Positions 23,611 to 35,764 of a stretch of DNA of 64,000 nt are shown piece by piece. The notes under the pieces were generated by a model. It ran no database searches, was not told the DNA's origin, and saw nothing but the letters and a program-made list of their open reading frames with translations. The translations under genes and the position numbers were made by a program. Every line of letters starts with the position of its first letter. Within the stretch, counting starts at the first letter, position 1. The DNA comes from Rotaria sordida (lineage: Eukaryota; Rotifera; Eurotatoria; Philodinida; Philodinidae): the NCBI GenBank assembly GCA_905250125.1, contig CAJNOL010000485.1, positions 1 to 64,000 of the forward strand. Reading direction: 5' to 3'.

Positions 23611-26343
23611 TTAAAATTTCTTTGCTACTTCAGTCATTTTATCAAGAACAATATTAGCATGTTTTTCAGTAAAAATTAATGCTGGACGAAAACGTATAGC
23701 AACATCACCACATGATCCCATTTGAATACCTATGAATAAGAAAAAAAACAATAATTCAACGAAATATTTTATTTTCATTTTATTTATTTGTTTTTATTGA
23801 CATACCAGCATTTCTCATATGAACAAGAAATTTATCACGAACTGATGCATTTGGCATATCAAATGCACAAAATGTTCCACGACCACGTGGATTAAGAATT
23901 AATTGTGAATATTTTTTATTTAAATCTTTTAAACCATTCAATAGAACATCACCAGTTTTTCTTGTATTTTCAATTAAATTTTCTTGTTTAACAGTTTTTA
24001 ATATAGCATCAAGTACTAATAATTTAGCTGGTTCACCCATCCAAGTATTAAATATACGATAAGGCTATAGAAAAATAAAATAATTATTTATTTAACATTC
24101 AAAATCATATAAAAAAAATGTAACCTGTTTTGGTTGATATTCAGATTTAGCAAAATAACCACCTGTTTGAAATTTTTTTGAAAATGTAACTACATCAGGT
24201 GATTCAGGTAAATTAAAATGTTCATGTGCCCAGAATTTTCCTGTTGCACCAAGACCTGTTTGTACTTCATCAATAAGTAATGCTGCATTGTTCTATTAAA
24301 TTATCTATATATATATAAACAAATCTTTTATTTTTTCATGTATTCGTACTTGTTTAGTTAGTTTTTGAAGACGTTGAAAAAATGTAGGACTTCCATGAAA
24401 ATCACCACCTTCACTTTGAATTGGTTCAACTACAACACCAACTACGGGATTTGATTTTTTTTTATATTCATGAAATAATTCCTCGATCTATATGAAAGAA
24501 TAAATAAAAAAGCTTTTAGGAGAATCACTGCGACATTTATATATATATATAATGAAACACCACCGTTTTTATGTAATATGATAAAAGGAAAAAAGTAATT
24601 GATGCTTGTAGAGATGAAACGCATCGTTAATGGATAGGCATTAAAAATTAGTTGATAAGGTTCATTTAATTGTCATAAAATGATCTGTGAAGCGAGTAGT
24701 TGTGACCTTTCGGGGACGCATCAATCCAAACAAAAAAAAACTCTATTTTCATGTATTTTTTTTTATTTGTTCAATGTACTGTTAAGCCTTCATTCAGTAT
24801 CAAATTTTTGTTAAGTTCCCTACGATAATTGGAATAAGAGATGAAACCGGTACCTGTTACCAGCCGCTCTGACCTACTCAGATCGGCACCAGTACAGGTC
24901 GTCAAAAATGCAAATTGGTTCCATCTCTGTTTGGAATCATTCGTACTTATGCACCAACCGTCTCCACCTGAGATGTCTGTAATGATCTATGGAATGTATT
25001 TACCATTCTCAATGTTTACTTTAATAATCATATTTGGCAAAATATAAAATATAGGTGTAGTACGATCGAACTCTTTGACTATACTCGTCTACTCTCAAAT
25101 GAGTCTTTTCATCATCTCGATGTTATTTCAAATGACAAAAAAAAAAATGCTTACACGAGCTAAACATCTTTCATCATCTTTTTGATTTTCTCGTTGATTT
25201 TCTTCTAATGGATATTTATATCTTGGAAAAGGTGCAATTGGCCAATCAAAACTTGGAATATCAAGTTTATGAATAGGTTTGGAATGTGTACATGCCAATG
25301 CACCTAAAGAAATTTTTAAAAATTTTTAATTTTTTTTTCCCTTTTTTGATGTCATTGATTACCAAATGTTCGACCATGAAAACCTCCTTCGAATGACATT
25401 AACGAGACCGTTGGACATCCTGGTGCTTTATTATACATTGATGATGTTAATTCTTCTTCATTGAATGATTTTCCACTACGATTCTTATTTGCATACCAAA
25501 TACAAATTGCTTTGAATGCATTTTCATTTGAACATGAACCACACATCATTGGTTGAACACATTCAAGACCTTTAGGTGCAATCTATGTAGAAAAAGATTT
25601 ATATTTAAAATTAAAAACAAAAAAAAGAATAGATATTAAGATTACTGGAAGAAGTGTTTGATCAATTTGTTTTATAAATTGAGGTGTTGGATGAACTCCA
25701 AGTGCTGGTCGATTGACAAGTTGACTCTAAGATGAAATAAATTATTTGATCTTTTTTTTTTGTTGTAATTTATTAAAACAAACTAGATTATTTGAATCTT
25801 GAAAAACTTTTTGAATAGCTGGATGATTGTAACCTAGAAGAATATTTTAAAACAAATTGTTTTTTTTTCTTCTCTTAGAGCATATCAATGTAACACCTAA
25901 AGGAAGAGAAGCAATTTGCTCATAAACATCCAACATAATATTTCCATCAGTATCAACAGCATAGTTTCCAATAGATTTATCAACATCAAGAACAAATATT
26001 GTACTCAATGGATTCTAAATTTATATAAAGTCATTAGCAAATAAATTGAAATCAGTTATTTACTTGAGTTTTTTCTAATTCTTTCATAAACTGTTGTGAT
26101 TTTGGACCCTAAAAAAAGTTAAAGAATAAAATTAATTTCACTGAAGCAAAAATTTCTATCATACAGGAATTTCTGTTTTCATTTTTGGACCAGATGGTTC
26201 TTGCGCGAGAATGCTGTTGCCTAAATTCAATCGATGTTTTGTCTTTTTCTTTTATTATTATATATTTTAATAATTAGCAAACCTCGACATTGTGAACGAG
26301 TTTGAAGCAAACAACGAAGATGAAGAAGTCGTGATGCTTTCAT
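23611..26343 (-). CDS. ABAT: 4-aminobutyrate aminotransferase, mitochondrial, 12 exons, about 487 aa
   Basis: Exons: 26343-26283, 26220-26165, 26108-26064, 26014-25897, 25833-25784, 25726-25646, 25582-25363, 25303-25155, 24487-24350, 24292-24125, 24064-23806, 23729-23611. This is a fold-type I PLP enzyme that converts GABA and 2-oxoglutarate to succinic semialdehyde and glutamate in the mitochondrial matrix. [20 protein letters not shown] is a typical import sequence. [11 protein letters not shown] holds the cysteine pair (about C151 and C154) known to bind the intersubunit Fe-S cluster in mammalian [26 protein letters not shown] and the PLP lysine in [11 protein letters not shown] (about K346) are intact, and the ending [20 protein letters not shown] matches the family. 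The length is close to human (500 aa). Intron 8 (24488-25154) is the only long intron. Confidence 0.95.
24488..25154. other. long ABAT intron 8
   Basis: 667 bases, against about 50-75 for the other ABAT introns. Around 24840-24910 the base composition turns GC-richer, with GGTACCTGTTACC and ACCAGTACAGGTCG in imperfect inversion. This suggests a small repeat insertion that I could not delimit. Confidence 0.4.
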
Positions 26344-26808
26344 ATCTAAATATAATCCTATGGGAATAAATGGAAATTCTAATTGCACAATAAAATAAAC
26401 GGCATTTATTTTATTTTAGTAGTGTCTCAAGTAGACAACACGATCACGAGCAAAAAAAGAGAAATGGAGGACAACACATTGAGTGCTGTACCCTCGTCTG
26501 TCGATTTTTATTCTTTTTATCTATTCCTTTCTCAATTCTTTTTTTTTTTTCGTCGTCAATCTTTTATCTTATCAAGCTTTGGCTAGAGAGTAATTTTTTT
26601 CTCTACAACAAAAGTATGATATTCTAGAACACAAGTTTATTCAAATAAACAATTAGAACAGAAAAAAAAATATTGAAAATAATAATTGACATAAAGAAGA
26701 GGCAGTGTCATGTATCAATATATCATCACTAGCGTCATCTTTTTAGATGAATTTGATTTGTTATTTGACTTGACAAATAAATTAAAAAACTTGAAACTAA
26801 GTTAATTT

Positions 26809-28047
26809 TCAGTTTTGTTTAACAAATGATGGTGCCAAAAAATTCGTAAGTTCTTTGTCTTTTAACATATTCAAAAATTCTTGTTTTGATATTTTATCAT
26901 CATTATTTAAATCTAAAATAGTCATTATTTCGTATGTCACATAAGCAACACTATGTTTTTCTTTATCAATGCCATGTAAAACAAAAAGTGCATGAATTAT
27001 TTGATTTAATTCATTATAATCAATTATTCCATCACCATCACGATCATAAGCATTATAAAGCCATTCAAGTTTTTCACGTGGTGTACTTGCGTTACTATGA
27101 ATATAAATAGCAATAAGAAATTCATCAAATTGTATAAAACCATCTTTTGATAAATTATCAAAAGCTCGAAATATAAATTCAGAATAAATTCCTGATGATG
27201 TTGATGGAAGTAATTGTTGATAAAAATTAACGAATTCATTTTTTGTTAAACGACCAGAATGACAACGAGTTCGAAATATTTCATGATAATGTGAAACTTG
27301 TTCACGAGAAAATTTTGTTCGTTTAATTAAATATTCAATTTTATTCGATGTAAGTTCATTTGTTTTTGTAAATGTTGAAAGATCATCTTTCTAAAGAAAC
27401 ATGCGAAAAAAAATTTTAATATTAAATTATTTAAAAAAAAAAATTAAACTAACTTTAATATTCCATGTTGTATTGTTAAACATTGGAGCCAGAAATTCAA
27501 GTAAATCTGTACATTGTTTACATAATTGAAGAAATTCATAACAATTTAATTGGCCATCACCATTGATATCAAATTTGGCAAATAAGCGTTTTAATTCATC
27601 TAAACGATTTTTTGTTAGTAAATGTCCATGAATATGATAAACTAAATAGCATAAATCTAAAAATTCACGTTGATCTATTTTTCGATCTTGATTAGTATCA
27701 TAAAGAACAAAAATCCATCGAAGTTTTTCATTATTATCTGTTTCTGGTAAACTAATTGCTTTAAAGAAAAGTATTTCTTTAAAATTTAATCGTCCATCTT
27801 TATCTGTATCAATATGATGAAATAAACGTTCAAGTAATGGTCGTGAACTTTGTAAATGTTTTAATTCATTAGAATATAAATCACAAAATTGATCAAAATT
27901 AATATAACCACGTGGATAATATGTTAAAAAACGAACATGAAAATCATCGATCTGTTTTCGCGTAAAATTTGTATGAAGAGTTATATAGGATAATTCACGT
28001 TCACTTAATTCTGGACGTTCATTACGACCAGGTTGAAGATTTCCCAT
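26809..28047 (-). CDS. tandem-duplicated neuronal calcium sensor-like EF-hand protein, 2 exons, about 391 aa
   Basis: Exons 28047-27454 and 27390-26809 are joined in phase 0. Each exon encodes one NCS/recoverin-like module of about 195 residues, so the protein is a head-to-tail fusion. Module 1 has a degenerate first hand (YYPRGYINFDQF, the NCS CPxG position), canonical EF2 DTDKDGRLNFKE (80-91), EF3 DTNQDRKIDQRE lacking the loop glycine (117-128) and canonical EF4 DINGDGQLNCYE (160-171). Module 2 keeps NCS landmarks (EKLEWLYNAYDRDGDGIID) with an altered EF2 and EF4. The start MGNLQP resembles the NCS N-terminus, but proline at residue 6 does not fit the N-myristoylation consensus. Ordinary NCS proteins are about 190 aa. 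The target is unknown. The gene is divergent from the plus-strand genes that begin at 28373. Confidence 0.88.
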
Positions 28048-28372
28048 TCTTTCTTCAGTGTATCGATGTAAAGATATGACCGATATATGCTTCAGGAATG
28101 ACTAAAATATTTTCCTCATATATACTATTCTTTGTTTTTTTTTCTTCCACATCATCATAAGAAGAAGAAATATTGTTGACGGCAGAGAGCGAGAGAAGTA
28201 CCGGAAGTAGATAACGTCATCAGCTACATGAGAATTTCTTGATTGGCCAATGAGTCATATAAATGACTATGTTTTCCTTGTATATATTTAGATCAATGTA
28301 ATGATGTTTTCTTTAAAAACTGTTTCATTGATTTCATCCTATTTTCAAAGTTATAATCATGTTCAACCAATA
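28048..28372. promoter_or_regulatory. divergent intergenic region between the EF-hand and ankyrin genes
   Basis: 325 bases separate two oppositely directed start codons, so a shared promoter region is inferred. It contains GATTGGCCAATGA at about 28240, a near-perfect CCAAT-box/inverse CCAAT palindrome. No TATA box is certain. Confidence 0.45.
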
Positions 28373-28553
28373 ATGTCACGTTGTTTTCGTCTTCTTTTTT
28401 CTTTGGCTTGGAACGCTGCTATTATGTAAGTAAACTATATTAATTCTTTTCAAAATGAATATTTATTTTTTTTTTTTTAGTTTTCCATATTTATTTTCAT
28501 TTGGTACACTTGCTGCTGGTTTACAAATTCGTGTTGATATCGATATCAATTAA
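28373..28553 (+). CDS. spliced 41-residue ORF upstream of the ankyrin gene
   Basis: Exons 28373-28425 and 28481-28553 are joined across a 55-base intron with a strong donor (AT/GTAAGT) and a T-rich acceptor. Phase is kept through the split isoleucine codon and the frame ends in TAA. The peptide begins MSRCFRLLF and is mostly hydrophobic (AIIFPYLFSFGTLAAGLQ), so a single membrane segment is likely, with a short acidic tail DIDIN. The next ATG (28600) starts the ankyrin gene only 46 bases later with no acceptor between, so both frames probably share one transcript. It is either a real microprotein or an upstream ORF in a spliced 5' UTR. No family is recognised. Confidence 0.5.
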
Positions 28554-28599
28554 AAAATAACAACAACAACAACAACAACAACAAAACCACACTCTTCTA

Positions 28600-31500
28600 A
28601 TGTCTCGCAGTGTTCGTGATCTTCGTGAATTAGTGTGTTTATCTCGGTTTGGTTTTCGTTCTGATGAAAATGATTTAGACAATAATAATAATAATAATGA
28701 AAACAGCCAAACAAATGATACAATACTTTTTTATTTTGATCCTTCAATACTTAATAATTGGCTTCAAATAACATCATCTCGTTTAGAAAAATTACGTTCA
28801 TTAACAACAAATACATTTATTAATTTTATTTATTTTTGGTTAAAACAATTCGATTATGAACATAAACAATCCTTATTTCAAATGGAATTTGAATTATTTA
28901 TTGAACATTTACTTCTTGCATTCACACCAAATGATATTGATTCATTACAAATAAATCAATTTGCTCGACAAATTCTCCATGACATTGATAAACAAATAGG
29001 AATATATTCAATTGAAAATGATTATGATTTTATTCATCATATTGATATACTTAGTCGTTATAAACGTGATAATCAATATCGAACATTATTAGCTGATTTA
29101 CCAAATCAATTAATAATAAATACAAATAATCGTTTACATTTACAATGGATGTTAGCTATTCGTGCATTTGGACTTCTAGCTATATGTACAGTAGCTGTAG
29201 AATTTTTTCAAAAGATTCAAATGACACTTGAACAGAATAGAACAACAGGTATAAATATGACATAATAAATAAATTAGAAATTGAAAAAAGTTTCTGCATA
29301 AAATGATCGATATTTGAAACTTGCACAAAATTTTTCTCGTATTTCATCTTAAGTCAATTGTGTTCTATTGATAAAAAAATAGTATTTAGTTTAACAAAAA
29401 TCTAAAAAGTTTCTACATATCACTATTAATTAACTTCTACCAAAGTCAATATTAATGAGTCTGTACGAATTGATATATTTTGTAGATTTTTATTGAAGAA
29501 CCTTCAATTGCTGTACATGCACAATTAATGTTGACTTTGGTTTTTACATAATCATAGCTATTAAAGATACGTCAGTGATATTTCATTCCAGCACGTATCT
29601 GTTAAAAAAACGATTGACGTTAACAATTGTCTTATTCTGTATTTCATATCAGAATATTTCTATTAATAAGAGGCAAAAGGTCAACAACAATTATGTCATT
29701 GCTTTCAAATCGTACGTCAGTCGTTACTATTTTTAGAGACATTTACAAAAGAGCGCAATAGTTTTATCATAACATCTGAAGTTTTACAATTGTATAGAGT
29801 ATTATGTTGATATAACAATCTGCTTAATTTTCAAAAGATTTTCTCATACAGAGTGGTCGGTTAGTAGCTTTGCGAAAAAAATGTGCATATCTCCCGTCTG
29901 TCACTTCAGAGTTTTTTCCATAAGAACTGTATGACGTTACAGGTCATAACGTGAATCTAAAATTTTGAAGTATAGTTTTTCGAAACCTCTATAAAAAAGA
30001 CAACGAACACCAGCAAGAATAGTCAAAGTAACTCTTGCTGTCACTTCATTGTACTTAAGAAAAGATAGATATTTACACGGTTGGAAATAATATTATTCCA
30101 GGGGGAGAGGGGTATTGCTATGATTTCAAATAGAAGACATAATGAATTTTATATCGAATGAAAGCTCGTCAAAAATGGGGTTTATTGATACTAAATAGTC
30201 AGGGTTATGAAAACTTTTTAATATCGAACTTACGAAACTTTCAGAAATTTTATACTTTTCTTTGGGGTGGATAAGTAAGATGTCGATAATTCAAAAATGA
30301 AGTTAAATGTTTTTATTGAATATTTTTACATGATTTGATAGAGCTCGTCGAGTTCTACAAAACTGTATATATTAAAAAATTTTTAAAAAGTATTGGGAAA
30401 ATGTTAAAAAACTCATGTTTTTGATATGAAAGAAAAATACTCGATGTTTCCATAAAATTAGCTTTTTTTGATTAATTTTACTCTCTCAGGCGTTTCGAGT
30501 TATACTCATTCGATGCAGCATGAAAAATCGATTCGAATGAGTATATTTTCGAACATCTTACATAACGATACTAATGGAAAACAGCTGAATTTAGTGTAAG
30601 AAAGGCCACTTTTTTTTTCCATATAAAAAGTGTAAAAAATACGGGTGTTTTTAGTATATTCTTTAGACAATTTTCAGTGAATTGTAACTCAACAACCCCA
30701 TTTACATTTTTTTAAATATATACAGTTTTGTAGAACTCGACGAGCTCTATTAAATCATGCAAAAATATTCAAGAAAAACATTTAACTTCGTTTTTGAATT
30801 ATCGACATCTTACTTTTCCATCCCAAAAAAAAGTATAAAATTTCTGAAAGTTTCTTAAGTTCGATATTAAAAAGTTTTTATAACCCTGACTATTTAGTAT
30901 CAATAAACCCCATTTTGACGAGCTTTCATTCGATATAAAATTCATTATGTCTTCTATTTGAAATCATAGCGATACCCCTCTCCCCTTGGAATAATATTAT
31001 TTCCAACCGTGTACATCGGCAGCAGGAGAGAAAAAATAACCACGCATCGCAGAATGAAAAACAACACGATCGAATATATCCTCGCATGAATCTGTTGAGA
31101 CCATTCTCAAAAAAGGAATTCTGACGTCTCCTCCATCACGAAAAAGAAAACCTAGTCTCATAGAGTGGAACACAATGGAGATATTCAAATTTTTTACTGT
31201 AAACCTATTTATGGCCCACCTTGTGTTATATACAAAGACAACAAGTTTTGAGACCGTTTTAGATTTAATAAAATCTCTTGATGTCTGTTGTATAAAAATT
31301 TCTAACTTCTCCTAAATAGTTAATTTCGTCTAAATAAACAATTGATATTTTTCGAGACGAATCAATTACGTGTCCTGCAACATCATGTAATTCAAGGTCG
31401 CATGAAGATAATAAAAATACATCTAATAAAAAAAATGGAGACACTGAATGATACTAATCTTTTCTTACACAAGTGACAGTTTTCATTTACTGGACATTAC

Positions 31501-32346
31501 AACTGTCAAAAAGAAATGCTAAATAATAGAAGAATGACATAGAGTTTTCGAAGATTCTATAATTTATGTCAACTCCGACTCTGTTAGAGGACGTCAGATA
31601 AGGTGCGAGTTCGAAAAATTTAATCCGTCGAAGACTCTATTCCCACTTATTCTTATAAAAATTTTTAACATTGAATATTATATATTGTTAGGTGAATTTT
31701 ATTCATCTCAAACTGATGATCAATCTTTATTCAATAATCCATCGGATCAATTTAAAAATCGAATTTTAACTGCATTACGGTTTAATTTAATCATATTGAA
31801 ACTTTTTATTGAATGTTTTTTTTTTCTTCTATTTAGAAAAGATTATATTGATGTTATTGAATATTTTATTAAAACTAATCAATTAACTGGTGATTATATT
31901 GATGAACAAAATCGAAATATTCTCTTTCATGCATTACCTATGGGAAATACTTCTATGATTGAACATCTATTAAAATCAGTTGAGTAATTTTATTCATTTA
32001 TTATTATATAATATTGATGATTTATTTGTAGAATTTATCCAATTTTGATATAAATTCCATTGCTCTATCTGGAAATAGTCTTCTTCATTTATGTATTAGC
32101 CTTGAACGTATTGATCTTATAGAATTATTAATAAAATATTATCCAAATATAAATTTAAATCAACGTAATAAACAAGATGCAACACCACTTCATCTTGCTA
32201 TAATTTATAATAATCTTGAAATAATTCGTTTTCTTATTCAACTAGGTGCTAATACAAAATTAACAATAAAAACAAAAACATGTTTACAACTTTCCAATGA
32301 ATTAAATCATGAAAATTTAATTGAATTATTTTCTAAACTTGTTTAA
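28600..32346 (+). CDS. ankyrin-repeat protein with a long unique N-terminal region, 4 exons, about 397 aa
   Basis: Exons 28600-29248, 31692-31779, 31837-31978, 32032-32346. The junction 29248/31692 (CAG/GTATAA to TTAG/GT) keeps phase across a 2.4-kb intron. Residues 1-216 are mostly helical, with a poly-Asn stretch near residue 27-34 and a hydrophobic segment (WMLAIRAFGLLAICTVAVEFF, about 184-204) that could be a membrane helix. The last 150 residues hold about three to four ankyrin repeats, the clearest being NKQDATPLHLAIIYNNLEII followed by FLIQLGA. Ankyrin repeats bind proteins and the partner here is unknown. I do not recognise the N-terminal family. The long intron contains a 935-bp transposon-like element. 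The start was chosen as the first ATG after the upstream ORF. Confidence 0.8.
30077..31011. mobile_element. 935-bp element with about 300-bp terminal inverted repeats, in the ankyrin gene intron
   Basis: Arms 30077-30375 and 30715-31011 are near-mirror copies: CACGGTTGGAAATAATATTA at the left end, TAATATTATTTCCAACCGTG at the right end, and GGTTTATTGATACTAAATAGTC inverted near 30900. TA flanks both ends (30075-30076 and 31012-31013), as for Tc1/mariner-type target sites. There is no transposase frame. Arm identity is high by eye, so the copy looks younger than the other palindromes here. Confidence 0.85.
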
Positions 32347-32568
32347 TTCTAATTAATAATATTGTTAAAAGAAAAATTTTTCTTTCTTTTTTTTATTTTT
32401 TATTATAATTCAATGAAAAGAGAAGAAGAAGAAGATTAAAAAAAAGAAAAAATATATATGTATATGTATATGTATGTATGTATGTCTAATAACATGACAA
32501 CAAGAAAAAGAAAGGAATGCATATACATTCAAATTTTTTTTTCTTTATTGAAATATCGCATTATAATT

Positions 32569-35500
32569 TTAAGAATTTGATTCTTGAGAAATTTTTTTTT
32601 TTGTATTTCGCAAACAAGGAAACCAATTTGTAGTTTCCGATTTACTATCAATATGTTGTTGTTTTTCTTTTAATTTAATACCCGAAGCAAAAAGATTAAG
32701 TGCTTGACGATGAACACGTATTTGAATTTCATTTCCACTTATTAATTCACCATCACAAGCCCAATTACCTGCTTTTTTTCTTTGACCTTTATTTATAGGA
32801 CGTATAAGAACTTCTCGAACACGATATCGTTCAACATTAGGTAAATCTTCAATCGATCGACTATCATTAGCAACTTGCCATAAAAAACGAAGAAAACTAG
32901 TACGCCAAGAACGTTTAACAAGGATTAAATCAAATGTTCCATCACCTAACAAAACAAAACAAAAAATCAATTAATTATTTATGAAAATAAAACTTATTCA
33001 CAATTTGCTTGTTGGCCACGAATATACATAAAAAGTGTTTACATACTAGTTCATGTCTTGCTAAGGGTGGTCTTTTTTTGCAATTGCTATGCTAATATAT
33101 GACAGCAATATGATTGAAAAAGAAAAGATAGATAGATAAAAGAAAAGAGACCGCCTGTAGCAACACATGAGCTAGTATGTGGTCAGTTTTTATGCTCTTG
33201 ACCAACAAGTGAATTATGAATAAGATTCATTATTTTTATGATATTGATCTTACCGAGATGAACAAATGGTGACATTCCATATTTACTTTTTGCACAACGA
33301 CAAGGCATATTAAGACAATTTATAGTTGTATATCTTCCTTCACGTTTTATTTGTGATGGTAACTGATCCTTATTACGATTGGTCTGTTTTTCTTCAGCAC
33401 ATGTTTCACAATTTTGACGACAAAATCCTAAATTTGATGTTGGTAATTTACCAATTGTATCAAATGATTTATTCATTGAATTCATTTCAGTTAATGTTGA
33501 ATTGCTACTATTTATTAATTTTTGACAATCAGATGAAACAATTGATGTTTTACTACCATTATTTATTGATGTTATTGTTTGTGGATGACAAATTTCTACT
33601 GAATCATGTGATGATAATGTTATTGTTAATTCAGTATGATATGATGTATGACGTAGAAATTGACAAAATCCAGCTAAATCATATCTTAATGGACCTAAAC
33701 AACGCCAATTATCTGATTGATGAATAATATCACCAAAAAATCCATATGCAAGCATTGTTGCCATAAAACGTACGAAACCATTCTCATTATGAACCTTTTG
33801 CAAAAAAAAAAACAAAGACAAAGACAAAAATCAAATAAATCAAAAAGAAAATCTTGGGTTTTTTTTTCTTCTCTTTACCGTTGTTATATCAATTAAAAGT
33901 GATTCACCAACAATAATTTGTAATGCACTTGTTATTGGATCATTTAAACCTGTTGTACCAAAAACAACAGCATCAGTTGAACCAGCCGGTATAATACCAA
34001 TTCTTAAATTAGGACGAATTATATTCACATGAGGATCATCAATATTTATTTGTTCATCACGAGCTGTTCGTAATAACAGACCATGACATAATTCAGCAAA
34101 CATACCATCACCACCAACACATATAAGACCATCATAATCATCAAGCATTTCATTCACAATATATTCTTGTGCATGATTAGCACGTTCTGTATATATTGTA
34201 TCAACAAATATATTTGCTTCTTGAAATACAGGTAATACTTTTTTATCATAAACATATCGTGCACGACCTTAAATTTATATTAAATTATTGCAAATTGTTT
34301 ATTAATAGATAATAAATCAAGGACATGTGACTGTTGATTACTTATCTATACATGTCAAATTCCTAAGGTATCATAAAGACAAGATATTATCTTAGAAAGA
34401 TGTTTGGTTAGATATACTGATAACATCAATGAATGTTCTTGATATGGTGACATTTTTGTAAGAACATGTAAATAATAAATATTCTAGAATGTATTCGAGA
34501 AAAAAGATTCGATGATTTTTCTGTAATTAAGTTTTCTCTCGAATCTTAATATTTGTTCTAGTTTATTAATTGAAAATAACAGATGAATATAATATGACCT
34601 GACAAGTCAACATTAAATATAAAATGACTTTAATGTTAAACAAATCATTTATGTTTCAAAGAAATCATCTTGATCTCTGTATTAGAAAAAGAAGAAAATT
34701 ATTAACCTAAAATTAATTATAGAAGAATTCTAAACAACATATACTTTTTAAAGTTATTTTTTTTTGTTCTTAGTCTACTCGATATGTGTTTGTAATAATA
34801 ATATAAAATTTTGAGTGATGTTGCATTAAACTGAAGACAAATAGCAGAGAAAAAACAACGTATTTTTCGTACAACCTCTATTCGGGCAATGTTGATTGGT
34901 TTCATGACAATCGTGCTTAATGTAACGTATATGTAATCTAGCAATCTCAGGTGTGTAGGTGAGACATTATTTAGTCATCAATTCGAATGCAATTTTACAT
35001 TTTTTGTATACAGAAGAAAAAAAAAGTTCCATTAACTTTCAAGTATCTTTATTACCTTTGCCTGATAATGGATTAACAAAAGCTAATAGACGATGTGGTC
35101 TTTGTTCTAATGTTGATAAACATGAATTAAGATTTATATATAATTCATTAGCTATATCTTCCGAATCCATTTCAAGTTCTAAACTTTTTATATTCCATTG
35201 AAATGAATTTGAAACATCAATATATTTGATTTTAATTAATGTTTTATATAATAAAACAACATCACTATCCGTATTTGAAAATGAAGAAAGAAATCTTCGA
35301 AAACTAAATTGTCGACGTTTAAACATAGCTTGTGAACTATTTGGAGTTAACATAATACGACTCCTTTCTTCAGATTGTTCAAGTATTGGACTACTTGTAA
35401 GACTAATCATTCTACTTGATGTTTCTAATGATGGTGTAGGAAGACTAGTACTGAAATTTCTATAAGAGTTTTTCGGTAATGATGTTGTTTGTTGAACATT

Positions 35501-35764
35501 AAGTAAATATTTAAGAGGAATTGTTGTTGGAATATTATTATTTGGTTTTTTTTCATTTAATAATTCAAAATTTAATCGTGTAAATGAAGGTTTTATATGA
35601 TCGATTGGAATGCTAGTAGCTGTAAAGTCTAAAGAATCTGTTGCTAATTTAATATTTTTAGGTGAAACTAAATCCGAATAATTATTTCCATCATCAACAT
35701 ATATACGTAAACGATAAAAATCATTACTAATATAACATGTTGTTGAATATAAAATGGACGGCAT
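32569..35764 (-). CDS. CERK: ceramide kinase, 4 exons, about 671 aa
   Basis: Exons 35764-35056, 34267-33879, 33794-33254, 32945-32569. After a PH-like N-terminus with a Ser-rich insert (about 80-160), the catalytic fold is complete: FVNPLSGKG (about 229-237), YDGLICVGGDGMFAELCHGLL (GGDG at 288-291) and RIGIIPAGSTDAVVFGTTG. DNWRCLGPLRYDLAGFCQFL follows, with a cysteine-rich region (FCRQNCETCAEE, CLNMPCRCAKSKYGMSP) characteristic of CERK, then LGDGTFDLILVKR and WACDGELISGNEIQIRVH. It phosphorylates ceramide to ceramide-1-phosphate, in vertebrates with calcium/calmodulin and PI(4,5)P2 control. It is longer than human CERK (537 aa) because of the N-terminal insert. It is divergent from STK36 across 875 bases. 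A second family member of CERKL type lies at 1982-5556. Confidence 0.95.
32998..33216. repeat. palindromic MITE-like repeat in CERK intron 3
   Basis: TTGTTGGCCACGAATATACA...ACATACTAGTTCATG (about 33008-33055) is mirrored by CATGAGCTAGTATGTGGTC...GACCAACAAGTG (about 33168-33212), with AAGGGTGGTC and GACCGCC pairing inside. The 304-base intron is nearly filled by it. The right arm ends about 40 bases before the donor of exon 3. Confidence 0.65.
34268..35055. other. CERK intron 1 (788 bases)
   Basis: AT-rich with no coding sequence. TTCGAGAAAAAAGATTCGA and TTTTCTCTCGAATCTTAA near 34495 and 34540 form an imperfect inversion that may be a small decayed repeat. Nothing else was recognised. Confidence 0.4.

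Noticed and set aside
24840-24960. SINE or tRNA-derived element in ABAT intron 8
   Set aside because: GGTTCCATCTC resembles a B box but no A box at the right spacing or poly-A tail was found.
30997-31188. 63-codon minus-strand frame
   Set aside because: Overlaps the end of the palindromic element and lies inside an intron of the opposite gene; no features.
33326-33727. 133-codon plus-strand frame
   Set aside because: Antisense shadow of CERK exon 3.
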